Notes: generated from the letters alone by a model not told the origin. A stretch of 40,388 nucleotides of DNA from Hyphomicrobiales bacterium (GCA_016792865.1 JAEUMJ010000089.1:1-40388); one strand, 5' to 3'. Counted from the first letter of the stretch, positions 25,290 to 33,844 are shown. A program made the numbers and translations.

Positions 25290-25925
25290 TTACTGGGCGG
25301 GAGTGCTCGTCACAGTGCCTGATGCGATTGTCTTTTCCTTCACGAGGGCCACCCACTGGCGCGGATTCTGCTGCGACTGGCGCTTGAGGAAGGCATAATT
25401 TGTCTGGTTCCACCGCAGGATATCGTTGCGACGGTTGTCGAGAATGTATTCGCCCTTGTCGGTCACGACGGTGAGAACCGCGTGGCCCTCGCCCTGTTCA
25501 TCAAGGACGACGGTGCCGAGCAGGGCTTCCTGCGGGAAGCCGAGACCCATGAGGTAACGCTTCTTGAGCAGGAGATAGTCTTCGCAGTCGCCCGCATCGA
25601 CCGGATAGGTCCAGCGTTCGGCTTCGCCATAGAGTTCCAAATCACTCATGGGCTTGATCTTGCCGTTCACATAGGAATTGACCTGGTCGATCAGGGACCA
25701 ACGCTCGGAATCGAGGGTGATGCGGCGGGCGCGGCTGGTGCGGTCCTTGCAGTCTCCGGGGTTCTCGGCACAGAATCGCACAAAGCCGATCGGCGGACGG
25801 GCCGGGCCCAATTCAGTCGCAAAGGCTTGCCGGACTTCGCTCGTGGTGTTCGTTGCCATTGCCTGTGGTGGCACCAGCATCGCACCGAGAAGAAGGGCAG
25901 CCCCCACTGCACTTGACCTCACCAT
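25290..25925 (-). CDS. Transglutaminase-like cysteine peptidase (BTLCP), copy 2
   Basis: This 211-residue paralogue of the neighbouring gene has a signal peptide to about residue 24 (MATNTT begins the mature part). The triad is C114 in AGDCEDY, H148 in GHAVLTV and D163 in LDNRRND. Shared features with copy 1 include RPPIGFV-FCA, ELYGE-E-W-YP and the tail FLKRQ-Q-P-QWV. A strong terminator follows, so it is probably monocistronic. The two proteins look like an old tandem duplication, because their signal peptides and C-terminal tails differ. An exported peptidase acting in the periplasm is the likely role; the substrate is unknown. Confidence 0.9.
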   Translation of the reverse strand: MVRSSAVGAALLLGAMLVPPQAMATNTTSEVRQAFATELGPARPPIGFVRFCAENPGDCKDRTSRARRITLDSERWSLIDQVNSYVNGKIKPMSDLELYGEAERWTYPVDAGDCEDYLLLKKRYLMGLGFPQEALLGTVVLDEQGEGHAVLTVVTDKGEYILDNRRNDILRWNQTNYAFLKRQSQQNPRQWVALVKEKTIASGTVTSTPAQ

Positions 25926-26111
25926 TTGAAACGCCCCATTCGTTGTTGTTGGGGCTCACCATAGCTTCGCCACATTGCAGCCACGTTCAGGCGGGCAGGG
26001 CAAGTTTATGTAATTGCTCTGGATTTCGGCGACCTCCTGTTAACCATGGCAGGGCCGCAAGGTGATATTCCAAGGAAAAGAACAATCGCACGCAATGTTG
26101 TGCTGCGGGGG

Positions 26112-26139
26112 TTGCGCTTCTGGAAATCCCCTGTTAATC
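26112..26139 (+). promoter_or_regulatory. Weak candidate promoter for tRNA-Leu(GAG)
   Basis: TTGCGC (26112-26117) and TTAATC (26134-26139) with a 16-base spacer stand 23 bases before the tRNA. The rest of the 237-base gap from 25926 holds the start region of the leftward peptidase gene and nothing else I recognise. Confidence 0.25.
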
Positions 26140-26162
26140 ACGCCCGCGCTTCGCAAGAAGAT

Positions 26163-26247
26163 GCGGTCGTGGCGGAATTGGTAGACGCACTACCTTGAGG
26201 TGGTAGCGGGGAAACTCGTGAAGGTTCGAGTCCTTTCGACCGCACCA
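26163..26247 (+). tRNA. tRNA-Leu (anticodon GAG)
   Basis: This is a class II tRNA with acceptor stem GCGGTCG pairing with CGACCGC, discriminator A and encoded CCA. The D-loop TTGGTAGACGC is leucine-type. The anticodon stem CTACC/GGTAG encloses TTGAGGT with anticodon GAG. A long variable arm (GCGGGGAAACTCGT) and T-arm GGTTCGAGTCC follow. It is the second leucine tRNA of the window and reads a different codon pair. Confidence 0.95.
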
Positions 26248-26282
26248 TCCCTTTCAACGGATCGGGATGGCAATCCGGGTGA

Positions 26283-26303
26283 GCAGGTGCCTTTGGCACC
26301 TGC
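26283..26303. repeat. Perfect 9-bp inverted repeat after tRNA-Leu(GAG)
   Basis: GCAGGTGCC and GGCACCTGC enclose TTT. The hairpin lies 35 bases after the tRNA and about 28 bases beyond the stop of the leftward methyltransferase gene, where a terminator is expected, but no T-run follows on either strand. A factor-dependent end or processing stop is possible. Confidence 0.5.
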
Positions 26304-26330
26304 GCCTGGGTCAGCAGAAGCAATCACGTA

Positions 26331-26810
26331 TCATGAAGATGAACGGCCAAACCAGCGATGGGTGGTTCTCGCATAGTCCTGCCATGCCGTTCCGAACCGG
26401 TGTGCAAGATGCTGCTCCTCCCGTTCCACGGCGAGCTTTCGCGTGAGGAACAGGGCAACGGGGGCGGCAATCACCAGGGCCCAGATCCCGAAGCAGAGCC
26501 CCAGCCCGGCGACAAGCAGCAGGTTGCCGAGATAGATCGGATTGCGGCTCCAGCCGTAAATGCCCGTGGTGATGAGATTATCCGCGCCGCGATGGGGCAG
26601 GATCGTGGTCCGGTGCCGGTGAAAGGCGGCAAAGGCCAGGACATCGATCAGGATCGCCGTTGCCGCCATTGCGGCACCGACCAGCTTCAGGCCGCCTCCC
26701 TCCGGGAAAGGCAGGGGAAGCAGCCAATGGGTGAACAACGCCAAGGCGGCTGCACCGGCGAAGAGCAGGGGTGGCCACGGGATGGTGTTGGGACGGGATT
26801 CGGTATTCAT
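26331..26810 (-). CDS. Isoprenylcysteine/phospholipid methyltransferase-family membrane protein
   Basis: This 159-residue protein has four hydrophobic segments and belongs to the ICMT/PEMT superfamily of SAM-dependent membrane methyltransferases. The cofactor-binding region is visible as GIYGWSRNPIYLGN (about 87-100), followed by a helix pair and the C-terminal EREEQHLAHRFGTAWQDYA, which carries the conserved Glu-Glu. Bacterial members act on unknown substrates. I choose the ATG at 26810; a longer frame reaches 26885 but overlaps the divergent rpoZ region and lacks a ribosome-binding site. It is divergent from rpoZ with about 80 bases between starts. Confidence 0.85.
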   Translation of the reverse strand: MNTESRPNTIPWPPLLFAGAAALALFTHWLLPLPFPEGGGLKLVGAAMAATAILIDVLAFAAFHRHRTTILPHRGADNLITTGIYGWSRNPIYLGNLLLVAGLGLCFGIWALVIAAPVALFLTRKLAVEREEQHLAHRFGTAWQDYARTTHRWFGRSSS

Positions 26811-26890
26811 CGCCCACAATACTTGCATTTGCAGGCCATAGTGGCTAGAAGCCCCGGCAATTCCCAATTCATCCAAGGAGTTCAAGCTTC

Positions 26891-27298
26891 ATGGCGCGCG
26901 TCACCATCGAAGACTGCATTGACAAGTTGCCGAACCGCTTCGAGCTGGTACTGCTCGCTGCCCACCGCGCCCGCCTGCTGTCGCAGGGTGCGCCGCTCAC
27001 CGTTGACCGTGACCGCGACAAGGATCCGGTCGTGGCGCTGCGGGAAATCGCCGCCGAAGCCATCAACAAGGATGACCTTCGCGAAGAATACATCCACGCC
27101 ATGCAGAAGCATGTGGAAGTGGACGAGCCGGAAGAAACCGAAGTGCCCCTCATTGCCCAGTCCGGCGACATGTCGGTGGTCGATGACCAGGGTCAGGATC
27201 AGCCCGAGCTTGAGCAGATGACCGAAGAAGAACTGTTGCGCGGCCTTGAGGGCCTGCCGCCGGCGGAAAGCCCCGGCAGCCAGCGCAACGGCTACTGA
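26891..27298 (+). CDS. rpoZ: RNA polymerase omega subunit
   Basis: This 135-residue omega subunit helps assemble core RNA polymerase and in many bacteria forms part of a ppGpp site. It begins [23 protein letters not shown], and conserved VALREIA-EAINK follows at about 48-60. The C-terminal half is an acidic tail typical of alphaproteobacteria, longer than the E. coli protein (91 residues). AAGGAG lies 10 bases before the ATG. A strong terminator separates it from the rsh gene, whose product makes the ligand this subunit may bind. Confidence 0.95.
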   Translation: MARVTIEDCIDKLPNRFELVLLAAHRARLLSQGAPLTVDRDRDKDPVVALREIAAEAINKDDLREEYIHAMQKHVEVDEPEETEVPLIAQSGDMSVVDDQGQDQPELEQMTEEELLRGLEGLPPAESPGSQRNGY

Positions 27299-27334
27299 GC
27301 ATCAGCCACGCTGATTTGCTTGCCATTCATGCAG

Positions 27335-27366
27335 AGGCCGGGGCTGGACCCCGGCCTTTGTTTTTG
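27335..27366 (+). terminator. Rho-independent terminator after rpoZ
   Basis: A 9-bp perfect stem, AGGCCGGGG with CCCCGGCCT, closes a five-base loop and is followed by TTGTTTTTGT. It lies 37 bases past the rpoZ stop and only 16 bases before the rsh start, so the rsh promoter must overlap it or read-through must occur. Confidence 0.88.
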
Positions 27367-27381
27367 TAGAGTGTCATCATC

Positions 27382-29556
27382 ATGATGCGCCAGTACGAGC
27401 TGGTCGAGCGGGTGACGCGCTACGACCCCGATGCGAATGAGGATCTTCTCAATCGCGCCTATGTCTATGCCATGAAGGCCCACGGCAACCAGAAGCGGGA
27501 GTCGGGCGAGGCCTACTTCAACCATCCGCTCGAAGTGGCGGCCATTCTCGCAGACATGAAGCTGGACGATGCCACCATCGCCGCTGCCCTGCTGCATGAC
27601 ACGGTGGAAGACACGGGAGCCACCACCGAGGAGATCGGCGAGAAGTTCGGCCCGGAAATCGCTGCCCTGGTGGATGGCCTCACCAAGATCAAGCAGCTTG
27701 ACCGCGTGACCCGTGAGGCGACTCAGGCTGAAAACCTCCGCAAGCTCCTGCTGGCGATGTCACGCGATGTGCGGGTGCTGTTGGTGAAGCTCGCCGACCG
27801 CCTGCACAACCTGCGCACGCTTGAGCATGTGAAGCCCGAGAAGCGCACGCGCATTGCTCAGGAAACGATGGATATCTACGCGCCGCTGGCCGGCCGCATG
27901 GGCATGCAGCTGGTGCGCGACGAGATGGAAGACATCTGCTTCCGCATTCTCAATCCCGAAGCCAACAAGACCATCATCGACCGGCTCGCCCGCCTGCACG
28001 CCGAAAGTGGCGATGTCATCCGCGAGATCGAGGCGGCGTTGCTGAAACTGTTCAATGATCGTGGCCTCAATGCCCAGGTGTTCGGGCGCGAGAAGCGGCC
28101 ATATTCGATCTGGCGAAAGATGGAGCGCAAGAACCTCTCGCTCGACCAGCTCTCCGATATCTTCGGTTTCCGCGTCATCGTCGATACCCTGGATGATTGC
28201 TATCGTGCGCTGGGAATGGTGCATCGGGCCTGGCGTGCGGTGCCGGGGCGCTTCAAGGACTATATCTCGACCCCGAAGCAGAATGATTACCGCTCGCTTC
28301 ATACCACCGTCGTCGGCCCGCATCACATGCGCGTGGAGATGCAGATCCGTACCAGGATCATGCACGAGATCGCCGAGCGTGGCGTGGCCGCCCACGCGCT
28401 CTACAAGGACACGGCGGAGGTGAAGGTCGCCGAGGCCGGGGTGCGCGAAGGCGCTGCTGAGTCGAATGCCTACCGCTGGCTCCGGCACCTGATGGAAGTC
28501 CTGCAGGAAGGTGACAGCCCCAAGGAATTCCTCGAACACACCCGCCTGGAGCTTTTCCACGACCAGGTGTTCTGCTTCACGCCGAAGGGCCAGCTCATCG
28601 CCCTGCCGCGTGGCGCGACGCCGATCGACTTTGCCTATGCGCTGCACACGTCGATCGGAGACAGTTGCGTGGGCTGCCGCATCAATGGCCGCCATGCGCC
28701 GCTCGTGACCACCCTCACCAATGGTGACGAGGTCGAGATCATCCGGTCGGAAGCGCAGTCGCCGCCGCCCGCATGGGAAGCCATCGCCAAGACCGGCAAG
28801 GCCAAGGCCGCGATACGCCGCGCAACCCGTGCCGCAATCCGCAAGCAGTTTGCGGGCCTTGGTCGCGAAATCGTGAGCAAGCTCCTGGAGCGCCACAAGG
28901 TCGAGTACTCCGACAAGAAGGTTGCCGCTGCCGTTCCGCGCCTTGGCCACAAGAATGCCGACGACGCCTTGGCCGCCGTTGGTCGTGGAGACCTGTCGGG
29001 CGCGGACATCCTGAAGGCGCTCGGCATTGCGGTGAACGAGGCCGACGCCAAGGAAGCCCGCCGCAAGATCGCGCAAAGGAAAACCGAGAAGGGCGGGCAG
29101 GCCGGCATTCCCGTGCGGGGTGCGGCAGCGGGCACGGTGCTCAAGTTCCATCCCGTCACCGGTGCCGTGCCGGGTGAGCGCATTGTCGGCATCGCGACAC
29201 CGGGCGAGGGCATCACCATTTATCCGATCTTTGCGCAGGCGCTGGAACAATTCGACAGCCAGCCGGAGCGCTGGGTCGATCTGGCCTGGGGGGTTGCCGA
29301 GGAAGGGCAGCGTTTCCCCGCCCGCATCCACCTCGCGCTGATCAACGAAGTGGGTGCCCTGGCACAGGTGACCCAGGTGATCGGAGAGCAGGGGGGCAAC
29401 ATCGACGAGCTGCAATTGCTGAAGCGCGAGGGCGTGTCCGATTTCTTTGATCTCACCATTCTCCTGGAAGTCTTCGACAACCGGCACTTGAACGACATCA
29501 TGAATGGCCTAAAGGCAAAATCGAGCGTCACCCAGGTGGTGCGCGTCACGGGGTAA
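27382..29556 (+). CDS. rsh: Bifunctional (p)ppGpp synthetase/hydrolase, RelA/SpoT homologue
   Basis: This 724-residue stringent-response enzyme is probably the single long RSH of this organism. The hydrolase HD domain is intact: H48 in FNHPLEV, H72-D73 in LLHDTVEDT and D139 in LADRLHNLRTL. The synthetase domain (about 230-345) has FGFRVIVDTLDDCYRALG, KDYISTPKQNDYRSLHT and the catalytic Glu of VEMQIRT. A TGS domain (about 393-455: DQVFCFTPKGQLIALPRG), a helical region and a C-terminal ACT domain (about 648-724) follow. Both activities are therefore expected. Two ATGs are adjacent at 27382 and 27385. It lies between rpoZ and pyrE, 3 bases from the latter. Confidence 0.96.
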   Translation: MMRQYELVERVTRYDPDANEDLLNRAYVYAMKAHGNQKRESGEAYFNHPLEVAAILADMKLDDATIAAALLHDTVEDTGATTEEIGEKFGPEIAALVDGLTKIKQLDRVTREATQAENLRKLLLAMSRDVRVLLVKLADRLHNLRTLEHVKPEKRTRIAQETMDIYAPLAGRMGMQLVRDEMEDICFRILNPEANKTIIDRLARLHAESGDVIREIEAALLKLFNDRGLNAQVFGREKRPYSIWRKMERKNLSLDQLSDIFGFRVIVDTLDDCYRALGMVHRAWRAVPGRFKDYISTPKQNDYRSLHTTVVGPHHMRVEMQIRTRIMHEIAERGVAAHALYKDTAEVKVAEAGVREGAAESNAYRWLRHLMEVLQEGDSPKEFLEHTRLELFHDQVFCFTPKGQLIALPRGATPIDFAYALHTSIGDSCVGCRINGRHAPLVTTLTNGDEVEIIRSEAQSPPPAWEAIAKTGKAKAAIRRATRAAIRKQFAGLGREIVSKLLERHKVEYSDKKVAAAVPRLGHKNADDALAAVGRGDLSGADILKALGIAVNEADAKEARRKIAQRKTEKGGQAGIPVRGAAAGTVLKFHPVTGAVPGERIVGIATPGEGITIYPIFAQALEQFDSQPERWVDLAWGVAEEGQRFPARIHLALINEVGALAQVTQVIGEQGGNIDELQLLKREGVSDFFDLTILLEVFDNRHLNDIMNGLKAKSSVTQVVRVTG

Positions 29557-29559
29557 GCG

Positions 29560-30150
29560 ATGCTGTCACACGAAGACGTCCTGAACGAATTCCGCGCTGC
29601 GGGGGCGCTGCTTGAGGGCCATTTCATCCTGTCGTCGGGCTTGCGCTCGCCCCGCTACCTGCAATGCGCGCGGGTCTTGATGGACCCGAAGCGGGCGGAA
29701 CGCCTGTGCAGGGAGCTGGCATCGAAGGTGCGCGGGGGCGGTTTCGGCGAGATTGACATCGTGGCTTCACCCGCCATGGGCGGCGTGGTGGTGGGCTACG
29801 AAATGGCGCGCCAGATGGGCGTGCCGTCGATCTTCTACGAGCGCGTCGATGGCAAGCTGGTCCTGCGTCGCGGCTTCGAGATTCCGAAAGGTGCGCGGGT
29901 GCTGATGGTCGAGGATATCGTCACGACCGGCCTCTCATCGCGGGAGTGCATCGAGGGCATTGCGGCGGATGGCGGCAAGACTGTCGCTGCTGCCTGCCTG
30001 ATCGACCGCTCCGGCGGAAAGGCCGATGTGGGGGTACCCCTGTTCGCGCTCACACAGCTCGATGTGCCGACCTATGCCGCCGACGCCCTGCCGCCGGACC
30101 TTGCCGCGATACCGGCAATCAAGCCGGGCAGCCGCGGCCTGGCGAAGTGA
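29560..30150 (+). CDS. pyrE: Orotate phosphoribosyltransferase
   Basis: This 196-residue pyrimidine-synthesis enzyme converts orotate and PRPP to OMP. The PRPP-binding signature [13 protein letters not shown] lies at residues 114-126. The N-terminal [21 protein letters not shown] and the loop [14 protein letters not shown] (flexible catalytic loop) are conserved. The start is 3 bases after the rsh stop, so the two are cotranscribed. The length and motifs are normal for the short alphaproteobacterial type. Confidence 0.95.
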   Translation: MLSHEDVLNEFRAAGALLEGHFILSSGLRSPRYLQCARVLMDPKRAERLCRELASKVRGGGFGEIDIVASPAMGGVVVGYEMARQMGVPSIFYERVDGKLVLRRGFEIPKGARVLMVEDIVTTGLSSRECIEGIAADGGKTVAAACLIDRSGGKADVGVPLFALTQLDVPTYAADALPPDLAAIPAIKPGSRGLAK

Positions 30151-30166
30151 GGAAGGGCGGCGGGCG

Positions 30167-30559
30167 ATGATCATCGGCATCGGCAACGACATCATCGATA
30201 TCCGCCGCATCGAAAAAACGCTGGAGCGTCACGGCAGTCGCTTCACTGACCGGGTTTTCACCGAGGTCGAAAGGCGGAAGTCCGACCGGCGGGCCGAACG
30301 CGCCGCCTCCTATGCCAAGCGGTTTGCCGCCAAGGAAGCTTGCTCCAAGGCACTGGGCACCGGACTCAGCCAGGGGGTGTACTGGCGCGACATGGGGGTG
30401 GTGAACGAGCCTTCGGGCAAGCCCACCTTGCAACTCACAGAGGGGGCGGGGCGGCGGTTGGCGGCCATGACGCCGCCGGGAAAGACCCCAAGAATCCACC
30501 TCACGATGACGGATGAATACCCCTATGCCCAAGCGATCGTGATCATCGAGGCCATTTGA
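30167..30559 (+). CDS. acpS: Holo-[acyl-carrier-protein] synthase
   Basis: This 130-residue enzyme transfers 4'-phosphopantetheine from CoA to acyl carrier protein. The start [16 protein letters not shown] contains the Mg-binding Asp (D8). [18 protein letters not shown] holds the conserved W/F-AAKEA-K-ALG helix with the second metal Glu. The C-terminal [16 protein letters not shown] matches the family end. GGAAGGGCGG precedes the ATG; a longer in-frame extension into pyrE is rejected. In many relatives pdxJ lies between pyrE and acpS; here it does not. Confidence 0.95.
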   Translation: MIIGIGNDIIDIRRIEKTLERHGSRFTDRVFTEVERRKSDRRAERAASYAKRFAAKEACSKALGTGLSQGVYWRDMGVVNEPSGKPTLQLTEGAGRRLAAMTPPGKTPRIHLTMTDEYPYAQAIVIIEAI

Positions 30560-30583
30560 TCCCTTTTGCATGGCTGTCATGAT

Positions 30584-30603
30584 ATGTTGCATATTGGCAA
30601 CAT
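30584..30603. repeat. Perfect 7-bp inverted repeat between acpS and lepB
   Basis: ATGTTGC and GCAACAT are separated by ATATTG. No T-run follows, so it is not an ordinary terminator. It lies 25 bases beyond the acpS stop and upstream of a promoter-like pair. An operator or a weak RNA hairpin are both possible. Confidence 0.45.
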
Positions 30604-30627
30604 GTCGTTGGCTTGCTGTTGCCGTGA

Positions 30628-30657
30628 TTGCGACCCATATGACCGGGCAGCTATAGA
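30628..30657 (+). promoter_or_regulatory. Candidate promoter for lepB-rnc-era
   Basis: TTGCGA (30628-30633) and TATAGA (30652-30657) are spaced by 18 bases, 42 bases before the lepB start, in the only sizeable gap of the pyrE-recO block. This is a match by eye, not a prediction. Confidence 0.35.
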
Positions 30658-30699
30658 TTATCTTTGTTTCGGGAGGCTGCCCCCACAGCCAGAGGACGC

Positions 30700-31515
30700 A
30701 TGCATAAAGAAGACCATACCCTGGCCGCCCAGCGTGCGGCGGGACGCAAGCAGGAAGATGGCCTGTGGGAAACCGCAAAGGTCATCATCCAGGCGTTGGC
30801 GATTGCCTTCTTCGTGCGCACCTTCTTCTATCAGCCGTTCAACATTCCGTCCTCGTCCATGTACCCGACTTTGAAAATCGGGGATTATCTATTTGTTTCA
30901 AAGCTTTCCTATGGATATGGGAAGTACTCCTTCAATTTCAGCATGGGGCTGGGAGACAAGACTGTCTTTGCCTGCTGTCCCATCGATTATCCGGGCCGCA
31001 AGGTACTGGCCGACACCCCCAAGCGGGGCGATGTCGCCGTGTTCAAGCTGCCGACCGATACCAACATCGATTACATCAAGCGCGTCATCGGCTTGCCGGG
31101 CGACCGAATCCAGGTGCGCGACAGCGTCCTCTACATCAACGACGTGGCGGTGCCGCGTGAGCGCATCGAGGATTATGTCGATCCTTCGGGCGAGGGGCAC
31201 GGCACGCCCATTCCGCAATACAGGGAAACCCTCCCGAACGGCGTGAGCTACAATACATTGGACCTCACCCCCAACGGCGATGCCGACAACACACCTGTCT
31301 ATGAGGTGCCGGAAGGCCATTACTTCATGATGGGTGACAACCGCGACAACTCCCAGGACTCCCGTTATCTCAACGTGGTGGGTTACGTTCCGATCGAGAA
31401 TTATGTCGGCCGCGCCGACATCATCTTCTTCTCGATCTCGCCCAACGCGGTGTTGTGGAAGCCTTGGGAGTGGCCGTTCCTCACTCGCTGGACCCGTTTC
31501 TTCAATTTGATCTGA
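30700..31515 (+). CDS. lepB: Signal peptidase I
   Basis: This is a 271-residue inner-membrane protease that removes signal peptides. One transmembrane helix (about 25-45) precedes the catalytic Ser S53 in PSSSMYPTL. The general-base Lys is K127 in IDYIKRVIGLPGDRI. The C-terminal box MGDNRDNSQDSRYLNVVGYVP is diagnostic. AGAGGA (30691-30696) supports the ATG at 30700 over a TTG-led longer form. A Cys-Cys pair (VFACCPIDYPG) lies in the periplasmic insert. The stop overlaps the rnc start as TGATG, so the two are coupled, as in many bacteria. Confidence 0.95.
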   Translation: MHKEDHTLAAQRAAGRKQEDGLWETAKVIIQALAIAFFVRTFFYQPFNIPSSSMYPTLKIGDYLFVSKLSYGYGKYSFNFSMGLGDKTVFACCPIDYPGRKVLADTPKRGDVAVFKLPTDTNIDYIKRVIGLPGDRIQVRDSVLYINDVAVPRERIEDYVDPSGEGHGTPIPQYRETLPNGVSYNTLDLTPNGDADNTPVYEVPEGHYFMMGDNRDNSQDSRYLNVVGYVPIENYVGRADIIFFSISPNAVLWKPWEWPFLTRWTRFFNLI

Positions 31516-32210
31516 TGCCTCAGACATCATCGAACGGCAAAGCTCCACTGGCGCGCCTGAGCGACCGGCTCGGATACGTGTTTGGCGATCCCGAGTTGCT
31601 CCACCAGGCACTCACCCACGGTTCCTCCGGCCGCAAGGCGAAGGACTATGAGAGGCTTGAGTTCCTCGGCGACCGCGTGCTGTCGCTGGTGATCGCCGAC
31701 GCGCTCTTCCACAATCACCGCAAGGAAAAAGAGGGCAAGCTCGCGGCGCGTCACAGCGCCATCGTGCGTGGCGATGTCTGTGCGCAGATGGGCGAGGCCA
31801 TGGGCCTCCACGATTACATCAAGGTCGGCGACACCGAAAAGAAAAGCGGTGTGCACAAGATGAAGTCGGTGCTGGGCGATGTGGTGGAAGCGGTGATCGG
31901 CGCCATCTACATCGACGGCGGGCTGGATGCGGCCCGCAAGGTCATCCTGCATTTCTGGCAAGAGGCGCTCCAGCATCCGGATACGGTGCAGAAGGATGCC
32001 AAGACCTTCGTGCAGGAATGGGCGCTGGCACAAGCCCTGGCGCTTCCGAAATACGAACTGGCCGGACGTCAGGGACCGGAACACAAACCCCAATTCACCG
32101 TGCGGCTGCTGATCGACAAGCATACGGAATCGCAAGGTGTGGGACCAACAAAACAGGCGGCGGAAATGGCGGCGGCAACCGCCTTCATCGCCAGGGAGCA
32201 ATTACGTTGA
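31515..32210 (+). CDS. rnc: Ribonuclease III
   Basis: This 231-residue double-strand-specific endoribonuclease takes part in rRNA and mRNA processing. The RNase III signature ERLEFLGDRVL lies at 46-56 with metal ligands E49 and D53. The second pair D122 and E125 sits in VLGDVVEAVIGAIYIDGG. The C-terminal dsRNA-binding domain (about 163-228) includes GVGPTKQAAEMAAA. It starts inside the lepB stop and its own stop overlaps the TTG of era, the classic lepB-rnc-era arrangement. In many bacteria RNase III cleaves its own leader; I see no such hairpin here because the leader is lepB. Confidence 0.96.
   Translation: MPQTSSNGKAPLARLSDRLGYVFGDPELLHQALTHGSSGRKAKDYERLEFLGDRVLSLVIADALFHNHRKEKEGKLAARHSAIVRGDVCAQMGEAMGLHDYIKVGDTEKKSGVHKMKSVLGDVVEAVIGAIYIDGGLDAARKVILHFWQEALQHPDTVQKDAKTFVQEWALAQALALPKYELAGRQGPEHKPQFTVRLLIDKHTESQGVGPTKQAAEMAAATAFIAREQLR
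32193..32198 (+). promoter_or_regulatory. Shine-Dalgarno for the TTG start of era
   Basis: AGGGAG inside the end of rnc is 8 bases before TTG at 32207. It supports a TTG start directly overlapping the rnc stop codon. Confidence 0.6.
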
Positions 32211-33112
32211 ACGAACCCACACCCGCGCCACAGCGCTTCGGATTCACCGCCATCATCGGCGCCCCCAATGCGGGCAAGTCCACCCTGGTGAACCAGCTTG
32301 CGGGCAGCAAGATCTCGATCGTCAGCCACAAGGTGCAGACGACGCGCGCGCGCATCCGCGCGATCATCGTGGAAGGCAATTCGCAAGTCGTGCTTGTGGA
32401 TACGCCTGGCATTTTCGTGCCGCGGCGCAAGCTCGATACGGCGATGGTCGACAATGCGTGGGCGGGCGCCTCGGAAGCCGATGCCGTTGTCGTGCTGGTT
32501 GATGCCCGACGAGGCATTGACGAGCAGGTGGAGCGGATCTTCCAACATCTGCGCAACGAAAAGCGCAAGGCCATGCTGGTCATCAACAAGACCGACCTGG
32601 TGCGTCACGAGGAACTGCTGCCGCTGGCGCAGAAACTCAATGAAGCCTATCCCTTCACCGAAACCTTCATGGTGTCGGCGCTCACCGGCTCCGGCGTGGA
32701 AAAGCTGAAGCAGCGCCTCGTCGAGATGATGCCGGAAGGCCCCTGGCACTATCCCGAAGACCAGATTGCCGATGTCAATCTCCGCTTCCTGGCGGCCGAA
32801 ATCACCCGCGAGAAGATCTACGAGCGCCTGCACGAGGAGCTTCCCTATTCCTCCACGGTCGAAACCGAAACCTGGGAGGAAATGAAGGACGGCTCGGTGA
32901 AGATCAAGCAGGCGATCTTTGTTGCCCGTGACGGCCAGAAGGCCATCGTGGTGGGCAAGGGAGGGCAGATGGCTAAGACGCTGGGCCAGCTCGCCCGCGC
33001 CGACATGGAGAAGGCCTTTGGCCGCCGCGTCCATCTCTTCCTGTTCGTGAAGGTGCGCGAGAACTGGGCGGAAGACCCGGAGCGTTTGCGCATGATGGGC
33101 CTGACGCTGTAA
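32207..33112 (+). CDS. era: GTPase Era
   Basis: This 301-residue essential GTPase binds 16S rRNA and helps 30S assembly. G1 is GAPNAGKS (18-25), G3 is DTPG (65-68) and G4 is NKTD (127-130). The C-terminal KH domain contains the RNA-binding GQKAIVVGKGGQMAKTLG. The start is TTG, overlapping the rnc stop as TTGA with AGGGAG upstream. The longer frame that extends back to 32018 lies inside rnc and is not conserved. Coupled translation with rnc keeps two ribosome-maturation proteins together. Confidence 0.95.
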   Translation: MNEPTPAPQRFGFTAIIGAPNAGKSTLVNQLAGSKISIVSHKVQTTRARIRAIIVEGNSQVVLVDTPGIFVPRRKLDTAMVDNAWAGASEADAVVVLVDARRGIDEQVERIFQHLRNEKRKAMLVINKTDLVRHEELLPLAQKLNEAYPFTETFMVSALTGSGVEKLKQRLVEMMPEGPWHYPEDQIADVNLRFLAAEITREKIYERLHEELPYSSTVETETWEEMKDGSVKIKQAIFVARDGQKAIVVGKGGQMAKTLGQLARADMEKAFGRRVHLFLFVKVRENWAEDPERLRMMGLTL

Positions 33113-33121
33113 ATTCCCCTG

Positions 33122-33844
33122 ATGGAATGGCGTGACGAGGGAATCATCCTTGCCGTTCGGCCCCATGGCGAGACATCTGCCATCGCCGAAATCCTGACGG
33201 CTGGACACGGCCGCTGCCTGGGACTTGTCCGGGGCGGCAGGGGCCGGCGCCTGCGTCCCATGCTGCAACCGGGCAATCATGTGGGCTGCGTCTGGCACGC
33301 CCGCCTGGAAGAGCATCTCGGGCACTTCGTGCTGGAACCGCTGCACCTGCAGGCGGGCCTCATCATCGATGAACCCTTGCGCCTTCTGGGGGTGACCTCG
33401 ATGACGGCACTGGCGCAGCTCCTGCCGGAGCGCGAGCCGCATCCGAAACTGTTCTCGGCGTTGCAGGTGGTGTTGTCGGCCATTGACGAGGACAGGATCT
33501 GGCCCGCCCTGCTGGTGCGCTGGGAAATGGGCCTGCTGGATGAATTGGGTTTCGGCCTCGATCTCAGCACGTGCGCCGCAACGGGGGTCAACACCGATCT
33601 TGTCTATGTCTCGCCGAAGACCGGTCGCGCGGTCAGCCGCGAGGCGGGGCTGCCGTATCATCAGCGCCTGTTCCAGTTGCCCGGCTTCCTCCGGGGCGAG
33701 GGGTCTGGCGATGACGGAGACGTGATGGATGGCCTGCGCCTTACCGGCTATTTCCTGGAGCGCCATGTTTTCGGCCCACGCGCGGTGGACATGCCGCAAG
33801 CCCGCCAGATGCTTCAGGAAAAACTGGGCCAAAGGACGCATTGA
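33122..33844 (+). CDS. recO: DNA repair protein RecO
   Basis: This 240-residue protein loads RecA onto SSB-coated single-stranded DNA with RecR in the RecF pathway. The N-terminal OB fold starts MEWRDEGIILAVRPHGETSAIAEILT, and GLVRGGRGRRLRPMLQPGN follows, which is the usual family beginning. The middle helical part is LLVRWEMGLLDELGFGLDLSTCAATG. Only one cysteine of the zinc site seen in some RecO proteins is visible in this part, as usual for alphaproteobacteria. It follows era by 9 bases and ends the lepB-rnc-era-recO unit. Confidence 0.93.
   Translation: MEWRDEGIILAVRPHGETSAIAEILTAGHGRCLGLVRGGRGRRLRPMLQPGNHVGCVWHARLEEHLGHFVLEPLHLQAGLIIDEPLRLLGVTSMTALAQLLPEREPHPKLFSALQVVLSAIDEDRIWPALLVRWEMGLLDELGFGLDLSTCAATGVNTDLVYVSPKTGRAVSREAGLPYHQRLFQLPGFLRGEGSGDDGDVMDGLRLTGYFLERHVFGPRAVDMPQARQMLQEKLGQRTH

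Noticed and set aside
23463..26247. Prophage or integrated element ending at tRNA-Leu(GAG)
   Set aside because: A repressor-like and an excisionase-like gene lie near a tRNA, but there is no integrase, no phage structural gene and no repeat of the tRNA 3' end within the window.
26283..26303. Rho-independent terminator after tRNA-Leu(GAG)
   Set aside because: The stem is perfect but neither side has a T-run, so I list it only as an inverted repeat.
27760..29487. 575-codon minus-strand frame opposite rsh
   Set aside because: It is antisense to a full RSH protein and lacks any conserved motif.
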